DNA from: Rhodocyclales bacterium
GTDB lineage: Bacteria > Pseudomonadota > Gammaproteobacteria > Burkholderiales > Rhodocyclaceae
Reading direction: 5' to 3'
DNA: 5,430 nucleotides
NCBI GenBank assembly: GCA_021286885.1
Contig: JAJTBM010000229.1
Span: 1-5,430, forward strand
The notes beneath the pieces were generated by a model. That model did no database searches, had not been told where the DNA came from, and was given only the letters and a program-made list of their open reading frames with translations. Below, piece by piece: positions 1-4,717 of the stretch (the stretch's first letter is position 1; the number at the start of each line of letters is the position of its first letter). Position numbers and translations under genes: made by a program.

Positions 1-450
1 CGCGCCGCTGCTGTTTTTGAGAAGGATGGCCCGGGCGTGTTCGTGCTGGCCTTTTTTGGCAAGTTCAAAGACCTCGTCGACCCCTCGGTTGTACTCATTC
101 AGCAGGGCTTTGTCTGCCTCAAGCAGTTTGCGATCTTGTTCGTCGGATACCAGCTTTTCGTAGTCTCCCAAGGCCCGGCTCACCTTTTGGCGATAGTTCA
201 GGGTTTCTTCATGGATTTTGTCGATCTCGGCGGGGTCCGAACTCAAAACCGCCCGATAGCCACGCACCCGCACTCTGCTGAAGTCTTCCATGGCGTGGTT
301 GAGCAGCATGATGCTGGGGATGGAGTTTGCATTGCCGTAGTTTGCGGCCTCAAAAACCCGATTCATCTGGTAATAATTGATGCCTGCCAAGGCGATAAGC
401 CCTGCAATGGCAGCCCCTACAAGGATGAGCAAGCGCTGTACGATCGTCAT
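1..450 (-). CDS. Methyl-accepting chemotaxis protein, N-terminal part (3' end outside window)
   Basis: The minus-strand frame opens with ATG at 450-448 and stays open for 150 codons to the window edge, so only the sensory end of the receptor is present. Residues about 5-25 (from QRLLILVGAAIAGLIALAG) form a single hydrophobic membrane helix after a short cytoplasmic start. Residues about 26-150 are polar and strongly helical with charged heptad-like spacing, as in the four-helix-bundle (4HB_MCP) periplasmic ligand domain of transducers. The NSIPSIMLLN stretch followed by RVRGYRAVL is typical of that domain's first helices. In the family, HAMP and a cytoplasmic signalling domain that contacts CheA/CheW follow; neither is visible here. 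An AGGA element lies about 8-11 bases before the ATG. A sigma-28-like promoter sits upstream, which supports a motility role. The ligand cannot be predicted. A 4HB-domain sensor of another class (kinase or diguanylate cyclase) remains possible because the output domain is missing. Confidence 0.82.
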   Translation of the reverse strand, partial: MTIVQRLLILVGAAIAGLIALAGINYYQMNRVFEAANYGNANSIPSIMLLNHAMEDFSRVRVRGYRAVLSSDPAEIDKIHEETLNYRQKVSRALGDYEKLVSDEQDRKLLEADKALLNEYNRGVDEVFELAKKGQHEHARAILLKNSSGA

Positions 451-513
451 GGTGGAGTCCTGATAATGGCAATAGCCTGAAATGAACGGGTGCCCTCGGG
501 TGATGCCGCATTG

Positions 514-534
514 CCCTTGGGATTTGCTCAAGGG
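514..534 (-). other. Small hairpin in the receptor gene's leader
   Basis: The bases CCCTTG (514-519) and CAAGGG (529-534) form a perfect 6-bp stem with a 9-base loop. It would lie near the 5' end of the transcript if the sigma-28-like promoter at 544-570 is used. There is no U-tract after it on either strand, so it is not an obvious terminator. It may be fortuitous. Confidence 0.2.
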
Positions 535-543
535 TTCCCAGCC

Positions 544-570
544 ATATCGGCTGATTGCCCCCCGGCTTGA
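544..570 (-). promoter_or_regulatory. Sigma-28 (FliA)-type promoter for the chemotaxis receptor
   Basis: On the minus strand the sequence reads TCAA, then 15 bases, then GCCGATAT. The flagellar sigma-28 consensus is TAAA-N15-GCCGATAA, so the match is 3 of 4 and 7 of 8 with exact spacing. Transcription would start about 85 bases before the receptor ATG. Class-3 motility genes, including receptors, are commonly read by this sigma factor, which agrees with the gene downstream. Confidence 0.6.
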
Positions 571-658
571 GAGGGATTTGGCAGAATCTCGTCCCCCACA
601 CGGCAGTTCGCCCGTTTGGCGTGAAAAACAGCCCTTTGTCGTCACCGCTTTTTGTTCC

Positions 659-1507
659 ATGCAGACCTATCTGACTCTTCCCAGCCCCTTCAACCCCGAA
701 GACACCATTCATCTGCTTGAACCCGCCGATGCCGACCGGAACGCGGTGCTGCGCCAAGTGCTGTCTGGCGAATACGCCAAGCCCTTCGTGATCGACGATG
801 CCGACACCCGCAGCCTGCATTTCTCCCTGTCGCTCATCCAGAGCACCATGCAGCGGCGCAATGCGTGGGCGCTGGAACTGGAGTACACCCAGGCGATGAT
901 GAGCTTCTGGCTGTTCATCCCGCGCCCGCGCCGCATCCTGATGCTGGGCCTGGGGGGCGGTTCTCTGGCCAAGTTCTGCCACCGCCAGCTGCCCGCTAGC
1001 GAGGTGTGCGTGGTGGAGATCGATCCCCATGTGATCGCCTTCCGTGATCTGTTTGATGTGCCCGCCGATGGCGAGCGTTTCCAGATCATCGAGGCCGATG
1101 GCGCCGCCCAGGTGGCCGAGGCTGCCCGTACGGGAGCGCGTTTTGATGTGGTGATGATGGATGCTTTTGACCGCTACGGGCTGGCCGACTCGGTGAGTTC
1201 AGCGGCCTTTTACCGCCAGGTGGCCGAAATCCTGTCGGGGCGCGGCGTGATGGTGGCCAACCTGGCCGGCGAGAAAGACGCCCGGGCCGAGCATCTGGCC
1301 ATGCTGGGCGAGGCCTTTGATGGCCGTCTGCTGTGCATCAACGTGCCCGAGGGCAACGATGTGGTGCTGGCCTTTGCCAATCCGGCCTTTGAGCCCCGCT
1401 GGCGCGAGCTGGCCAACCAGGCTAAGGAGTTGCGCAAGCGCAGCGGGCTGGATTTTCCCAAGTTTGTGCAATGGCTGGAGCGCAGCCAGCGTCATTACTG
1501 GGGCTGA
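659..1507 (+). CDS. Spermidine synthase-like protein (SpeE fold), probably not a classical aminopropyltransferase
   Basis: The 282-residue protein has the Rossmann methyltransferase-like fold of the spermidine synthase family. The nucleotide-binding loop is MLGLGGGSLAKF at about 95-106. The acidic strand end VVEID (118-122) would hold the ribose of (decarboxylated) S-adenosylmethionine, and EADG (145-148) follows. DVVMMDAFD (163-171) aligns with the DVIISDCTD catalytic strand of E. coli SpeE, so D168 occupies the catalytic Asp position. Two signatures differ. The family GGGDG is GGGS here, and the Tyr-His-Glu motif before the Rossmann domain is Y76-T77-Q78. The protein may therefore act on another amine or serve as a methyltransferase-like enzyme; similar divergent proteins are usually annotated only as spermidine synthase. 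The frame is open back to 482, but those 59 extra residues look non-coding and the domain starts naturally at 659. No clear ribosome-binding site precedes 659, so the start is moderately certain. The gene stands alone, divergent from the receptor. Confidence 0.8.
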   Translation: MQTYLTLPSPFNPEDTIHLLEPADADRNAVLRQVLSGEYAKPFVIDDADTRSLHFSLSLIQSTMQRRNAWALELEYTQAMMSFWLFIPRPRRILMLGLGGGSLAKFCHRQLPASEVCVVEIDPHVIAFRDLFDVPADGERFQIIEADGAAQVAEAARTGARFDVVMMDAFDRYGLADSVSSAAFYRQVAEILSGRGVMVANLAGEKDARAEHLAMLGEAFDGRLLCINVPEGNDVVLAFANPAFEPRWRELANQAKELRKRSGLDFPKFVQWLERSQRHYWG

Positions 1508-1521
1508 GCGCTGCCCGCCAT

Positions 1522-1544
1522 AAAAAAACCCCGCCGGAGCGGGG
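1522..1544 (-). terminator. Rho-independent terminator of the spy-like gene
   Basis: A perfect 6-bp GC stem (CCCCGC at 1529-1534 pairing with GCGGGG at 1539-1544) with a CGGA tetraloop is followed, on the minus strand, by seven T residues (complement of A 1522-1528). This is a textbook intrinsic terminator, 76 bases past the stop codon of the minus-strand Spy-like gene. On the plus strand the bases after the stem (TGAAGC) are not U-rich. It should therefore not terminate the converging spermidine synthase-like gene efficiently, although the stem lies only 21 bases beyond that gene's stop. Confidence 0.85.
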
Positions 1545-1620
1545 TGAAGCACGATCATGGAGATGAGTCGTGGTGGGATCGTAGGCCCGGGCGTCGTGGC
1601 GCCTGAGCCTGGGTGCCGGA

Positions 1621-2205
1621 TTAACGCTCGCCGCGCCGGCCCTGACCGTCCTTGTCGCCCCGACGGTCGTCACGACGCTCACCAGGACCGCCATCCCGGG
1701 GGGCGCCCGGGCCCCGGCGCTCGAAGTCGGCCTTCATTTCTTCGGCCTTCTTGCGTTGCTCAGGGGTCAGCACCAGGAAAATCTTGTGGGCTTCGGCCGT
1801 GCGCAGCACGGTCAGCTCGGCGCCGGCCTGGGCTGCAGCCTGGGCGAGGGCCTTGACTTTGGCTTCGTCGTACTGGGACGAGAAGGTCAGCTTGTGGAGT
1901 TCGGTCTGGGCCTTGTGGATGGCTTTGGCCTTGTCACGCAGGGCTGGTGCGTTGTCATGGGTGATCTTGAAGATCTGGTCGCGCTGGGCGTCGCTCAGCT
2001 CCAGGCCGCCCAGGAAGGGGGGCAGATGGTCGCCAGCGTCCATCATCGGGCCAGGGCCACCCATGGGGCCGTGGTGGGGGGCGCCCATGGGGCCGCCCTT
2101 GTCCATGGGGCAGGGTTCGTTGTTGCCCATCGCAACACCGATCACCGGCACGGCGAGGCCGGCCACGATCAGCAGATTACGCAGGGTCTTGTTGAGTGCT
2201 TGCAT
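1621..2205 (-). CDS. Spy/CpxP family periplasmic protein (LTxxQ motif)
   Basis: This 194-residue protein has an N-terminal signal peptide (KTLRNLLIVAGLAVPVIGVA, residues 6-25) and so should act in the periplasm. The mature part holds the two signature motifs of the Spy/CpxP family: LSDAQ (70-74) and LTPEQ (146-150). Between them is a charged, mostly helical segment. Relatives are ATP-independent chaperones or sensors that bind unfolded envelope proteins, and CpxP itself restrains the CpxA kinase. Two additions flank the core. A Met/His/Gly/Pro-rich stretch (about 34-60, with GPMG repeats and an HH pair) could bind metal. An Arg/Asp/Gly-rich tail (about 163-194) has low complexity. The start is supported by GAGGAGA (complement of 2211-2217), five bases before ATG. 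Upstream lies a four-half-site CpxR-box-like array, and a strong terminator closes the gene. The cpxR/cpxA-like pair nearby supports an envelope-stress output. Whether it is functionally Spy or CpxP cannot be told from sequence. Confidence 0.85.
   Translation of the reverse strand: MQALNKTLRNLLIVAGLAVPVIGVAMGNNEPCPMDKGGPMGAPHHGPMGGPGPMMDAGDHLPPFLGGLELSDAQRDQIFKITHDNAPALRDKAKAIHKAQTELHKLTFSSQYDEAKVKALAQAAAQAGAELTVLRTAEAHKIFLVLTPEQRKKAEEMKADFERRGPGAPRDGGPGERRDDRRGDKDGQGRRGER
2060..2110. repeat. Short direct repeat encoding GPMG units
   Basis: The 12-mer CCCATGGGGCCG occurs at 2060-2071 and 2084-2095, and its core CCATGGGG occurs again at 2103-2110. On the minus strand these encode the repeated Gly-Pro-Met-Gly units of the Spy-like protein's metal-ligand-rich segment. 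This suggests that the segment grew by small duplications. It is an internal coding repeat, not a mobile element. Confidence 0.5.
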
Positions 2206-2286
2206 TTTGTTCTCCTCATTTTTTGCAGGTTTGCCCGGGGGCAGTCGCTAGCCAGTGGCATGGGGAGAATGATCCGCCGGGGGGCG

Positions 2287-2322
2287 GTAAAGCACGGTTA
2301 TACGGGTGTAAAGCGCAGTTAG
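2287..2322. promoter_or_regulatory. CpxR-box-like tandem array upstream of the spy-like gene
   Basis: Read on the plus strand, half-sites GTAAA (2287), GTTAT (2297), GTAAA (2308) and GTTAG (2318) start 10, 11 and 10 bp apart, so all face the same side of the helix. The published E. coli CpxR box is GTAAA-N5-GTAAA, so this reads as two adjacent boxes, each with one perfect and one degenerate half. The array ends 81 bases before the Spy-like ATG, in the only intergenic region that can drive that gene. I could not pick out a convincing -35/-10 pair for it, as might be expected of an activator-dependent promoter. Binding by the neighbouring regulator is inferred. Confidence 0.6.
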
Positions 2323-2351
2323 TTTGCTAAAAAATCAAGGATGACAACGGG

Positions 2352-2366
2352 CTTGGCTGAGCCAAG
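2352..2366 (-). terminator. Weak hairpin after the M48 protease gene, possible attenuating terminator
   Basis: A 6-bp stem (CTTGGC 2352-2357 with GCCAAG 2361-2366, 3-base loop) begins two bases past the protease stop codon. The T-rich run on the minus strand follows only about 17 bases later, so this is not a canonical terminator. It may let some protease transcripts read through into the spy-like gene. Confidence 0.25.
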
Positions 2367-2368
2367 AG

Positions 2369-3829
2369 TCATTGTCCTTCGCGGCTGTTGCGGCGCTGCT
2401 CGCGCAGCTGTTCCTTGATGGCTTTCATGCGCGGGTCAAGGATCAGCAGGTCGTGGGTGTCCCCATCGGGGCTGCGGCTGGCGATGGTGAATTGCTCGTC
2501 GGCCTCCTTGAGCCGCCCCAGGGCGGCGTAGTACTCGCCCTGGTGGTAGTGGGACTTGAACATCTGGCCCGCTCCCGCCCAGGCCTCGGCGGCGGTCTGG
2601 TGCAGGGTGATGTCGTGGGGATAGTCCAGCAATTTGGCTTCGGCAAAGCGCGCCGCCCGGGCTTTGTCGCCCATCTGCATCAGCAGGCGCGGGTAGTCGT
2701 ACACCAGCTGGAGGTGGCGCGGGTAGCGCTTGAGGGCTTCTTCGTAGCGGTTGCGGGCGGCGGGCAGCTGGCCGGATTGCATCAGCACCTGGCCCAGCAG
2801 GGCTTCGTACATGGGGTGCTGAAAGCCGTCTTTTTCGAGGGCTTCCAGATCCTTGCGGGCCTGGGCAAAGTCCTGGGCCCGCAGCCGCGCCGCTGCGAGG
2901 CCGTAGCGGGCCGCCTGGCGGTCCGGGTAGCGGCCCTCGGTCAGTTCCTTGGTCATGCGCCGTACGGCCTCTTGAGGCGTGCCGTCGTAGCTGCGCAGCA
3001 GGGCGCGTACCAGATGGAATTCTTGGCTGTCCCGCACCTGCCGATAAGGCTTGCTGAAGGCCAGATCCTGGGCTTCGGCGATCCGGGTCTGGGTTAAGGG
3101 GTGGGTGCGCATGTAGCTGGGCACGTTGCCTTCCACCAACCGGGTGGATCGTTGCAGGCGTTCAAAAAACGAAGCCATGGCCCGGGGGTCGAAGCCTGCA
3201 TCACTCAGTAGTCGGAAACCCACCCGGTCCGCCTCTTGCTCGTGCTCCCGGGTGTAGTTGATCTGGCTCTGGAGTTGGGCGGCCGTCGCGCCGGTAATGG
3301 CCGCCATGGCCACCTGGCCGTTGCCGGTGCCCGCTGCAACCAGGGCACCCAGCAGGGCGGCCATGGTGGCCATCTGGTTGCTGGTCTGGGCAGCGATCTG
3401 GCGGGCGATGTGATGCTGGGTGACGTGGCTGATTTCGTGGGCCAGCACCGAGGCCAGCTCGCTCTCGTTTTGGGTCGCCAGAATCAGCCCCGAATTCACC
3501 CCCACATAGCCGCCGGGCAGGGCAAAGGCATTGAGCTCCCGGGAACCCACTGCAAAGAAGGTGAAGCTCTGGCCGCTCTGGCTTGGGTCGGCTTGGAGCA
3601 GTCGGCGCCCGAGCTGGTCCAGATATGCATTGACTTCCGGGTCGTCCAGCAGGGTGCCGCTGGCCCGCAACTGGTTCATGGTCTGGGTGCCCAGGGTTTG
3701 TTCTGTATTGCGTGAGATCACTGTTTCAGATGCCTCTCCCAGATCTGGCAGATTGAGGGCAGCCCGGGTGGAGGCAAGGCCCAGGCTCAGGGAGCCAGCG
3801 AGGAGGGCAGACAGGAGTCGGATGCGCAT
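2369..3829 (-). CDS. bepA: BepA-like M48 family metalloprotease with TPR repeats
   Basis: The 486-residue protein is almost exactly as long as E. coli BepA (487), a periplasmic zinc protease and chaperone. BepA assists outer-membrane barrel assembly, notably LptD, at the BAM complex and degrades stalled substrates. Residues 1-23 (MRIRLLSALLAGSLSLGLAS then TRA) are a signal peptide. The zinc site is HEISH (131-135, ligands H131 and H135) plus E197 in EQEAD (197-201). H243 in RTHPL matches the BepA regulatory His-switch position. A segment rich in Gly, Ala and Met (about 154-186) corresponds to the loop region between the zinc motifs. From about 270 to 450 the chain is helical with TPR-like pairs (for example ARKDLEALEKDGF and AARNRYEEALKRYP). 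The start at 3829 is chosen for the signal peptide; the frame is open further upstream, but only as the antisense of cpxR. No clear Shine-Dalgarno sequence precedes it. It diverges from cpxR, with a CpxR-box-like array between them. Confidence 0.9.
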   Translation of the reverse strand: MRIRLLSALLAGSLSLGLASTRAALNLPDLGEASETVISRNTEQTLGTQTMNQLRASGTLLDDPEVNAYLDQLGRRLLQADPSQSGQSFTFFAVGSRELNAFALPGGYVGVNSGLILATQNESELASVLAHEISHVTQHHIARQIAAQTSNQMATMAALLGALVAAGTGNGQVAMAAITGATAAQLQSQINYTREHEQEADRVGFRLLSDAGFDPRAMASFFERLQRSTRLVEGNVPSYMRTHPLTQTRIAEAQDLAFSKPYRQVRDSQEFHLVRALLRSYDGTPQEAVRRMTKELTEGRYPDRQAARYGLAAARLRAQDFAQARKDLEALEKDGFQHPMYEALLGQVLMQSGQLPAARNRYEEALKRYPRHLQLVYDYPRLLMQMGDKARAARFAEAKLLDYPHDITLHQTAAEAWAGAGQMFKSHYHQGEYYAALGRLKEADEQFTIASRSPDGDTHDLLILDPRMKAIKEQLREQRRNSREGQ

Positions 3830-3913
3830 GGGGCCGGAAGGACGGGGAAGCCACGGAAGGGGGCTTAGCTTAACGCTTTGGGGCGCCCTGTGCGACGTCC
3901 CGCAGGCGCTTGT

Positions 3914-3949
3914 GTTAAGACGCGTTAAGGTGGGGTAAGCCAGGGCAAA
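3914..3949. promoter_or_regulatory. CpxR-box-like tandem array between bepA and cpxR
   Basis: Plus-strand half-sites GTTAA (3914), GTTAA (3924), GTAAG (3935) and GCAAA (3945) start 10, 11 and 10 bp apart. This is the same geometry as the array before the spy-like gene. It ends 84 bases before the protease ATG and 75 bases before the cpxR ATG, so it could serve both divergent promoters. A further inverted half-site, CTTAAC, lies at 3869-3874 on the protease side. The half-sites are more degenerate than in the other array, and the equal spacing is the main support. Autoregulation by the adjacent regulator is inferred. Confidence 0.5.
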
Positions 3950-3988
3950 ACCCCAGGGCCGCAAGGGGGCGGGTAATGGATGCCTTCG

Positions 3989-3994
3989 TATGAT
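3989..3994 (+). promoter_or_regulatory. Candidate -10 element for the cpxR-cpxA operon
   Basis: TATGAT matches the sigma-70 -10 consensus in 5 of 6 positions and would place the transcript start near 4001, giving a leader of about 24 bases. The matching -35 position is GC-rich and unlike consensus. That fits a promoter that depends on an activator bound at the array just upstream (3914-3949), but it also weakens the call. Confidence 0.35.
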
Positions 3995-4024
3995 GTGTGT
4001 CAGGCCAATGGAGGTTTTTTCAAG

Positions 4025-4717
4025 ATGAGCAAGGTTTTGCTGGTGGATGACGATGTGGAACTGGTGTCCATGTTGCGTGAGTACATTGAACAGGAAGGTT
4101 TTAGTGCCGACTGCGTGCACGATGGCGAGGCCGGGGTGAATGCGGCCCTGTCGGGCGCCTACGCGATTGTGGTGCTGGATGTGATGATGCCCCGGGTGGG
4201 CGGCATCGAGGCCCTGCGCCGGATTCGGGCCCAGAGCGAAATCCCGGTACTGATGCTGACCGCCCGGGGCGACGACGTGGATCGCATCGTGGGCCTGGAG
4301 TTGGGCGCCGACGACTACGTGCCCAAGCCCTGCACCCCCCGGGAGCTGGTGGCCCGCATCCGCGCCATCCTGCGTCGTACCCAGGATGCCCCTGCGCCCC
4401 AGGTGGCGGCCCACGAGCCTGTGGTGGCCGGCCCGCTCCAGATGTGGCCCCAACGCCGCCGGGCCGAGTGGTACGGCAACGTGCTGGATCTGACCAGCAC
4501 CGAATTCAATCTGCTCGAACTCCTGGCCCGTAGCGCGGGTCGGGTGGTGAACAAGGGCGATCTGTCGGAGCAGGGCCTGGGGCGCCCCCTGGCGCGCTTT
4601 GACCGGAGTATCGACGTGCATCTGTCCAGCATCCGTCACAAGCTGGGGTCTCGGGAGGATGGCCGTCCCTGGATCGAAACCGTGCGTGGGCAGGGCTACC
4701 AATTGGTGCGCGAATGA
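4025..4717 (+). CDS. cpxR: CpxR-like OmpR/PhoB-family response regulator
   Basis: This is a 230-residue cytoplasmic two-component transcription factor. The receiver domain (about 3-118) has the acidic pair D8/D9, phospho-acceptor D52 in VVLDVMMP, T79 in LMLTAR and K101 in VPKPC, so all catalytic residues are intact. The winged-helix DNA-binding domain (about 135-230) carries DLTSTEFNLLELL and the recognition-helix region RFDRSIDVHLSSIRHKLG. The ending DGRPWIETVRGQGYQLV closely resembles E. coli CpxR (DGHPWFKTLRGRGYLMV). The start at 4025 is set by GGAGG at 4010-4014, ten bases upstream, and by the usual receiver opening MSKVLLVDDD; an earlier in-frame ATG at 3980 lacks this support. Its stop codon overlaps the kinase start by four bases (ATGA), implying translational coupling. 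Likely targets are the two GTAAA-type arrays in this window. The family call is firm; the CpxR identity rests on these matches and on the spy-like/bepA neighbours. Confidence 0.92.
   Translation: MSKVLLVDDDVELVSMLREYIEQEGFSADCVHDGEAGVNAALSGAYAIVVLDVMMPRVGGIEALRRIRAQSEIPVLMLTARGDDVDRIVGLELGADDYVPKPCTPRELVARIRAILRRTQDAPAPQVAAHEPVVAGPLQMWPQRRRAEWYGNVLDLTSTEFNLLELLARSAGRVVNKGDLSEQGLGRPLARFDRSIDVHLSSIRHKLGSREDGRPWIETVRGQGYQLVRE

Noticed and set aside
482..658. N-terminal extension of 59 residues for the spermidine synthase-like protein (start at 482).
   Set aside because: The extension has no domain character. It would also overlap the sigma-28-like promoter and the leader of the divergent receptor. 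The family N-terminus begins naturally at 659.
350..1030. Minus-strand open frame of 226 codons.
   Set aside because: It lies antisense to the spermidine synthase-like gene and overlaps the receptor start. Its composition (many Gln, His, Gly, Pro) is typical of a shadow frame in GC-rich DNA.
1756..2322. Plus-strand open frame of 188 codons opposite the spy-like gene.
   Set aside because: It is a mirror of a clearly coding gene that has a signal peptide, family motifs and a ribosome-binding site. The mirror has none of these.
3830..4702. Upstream extension of the M48 protease frame to 777 codons.
   Set aside because: The extra 291 residues are the antisense of cpxR and of the intergenic region. 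The signal peptide at 3829 marks the true start.
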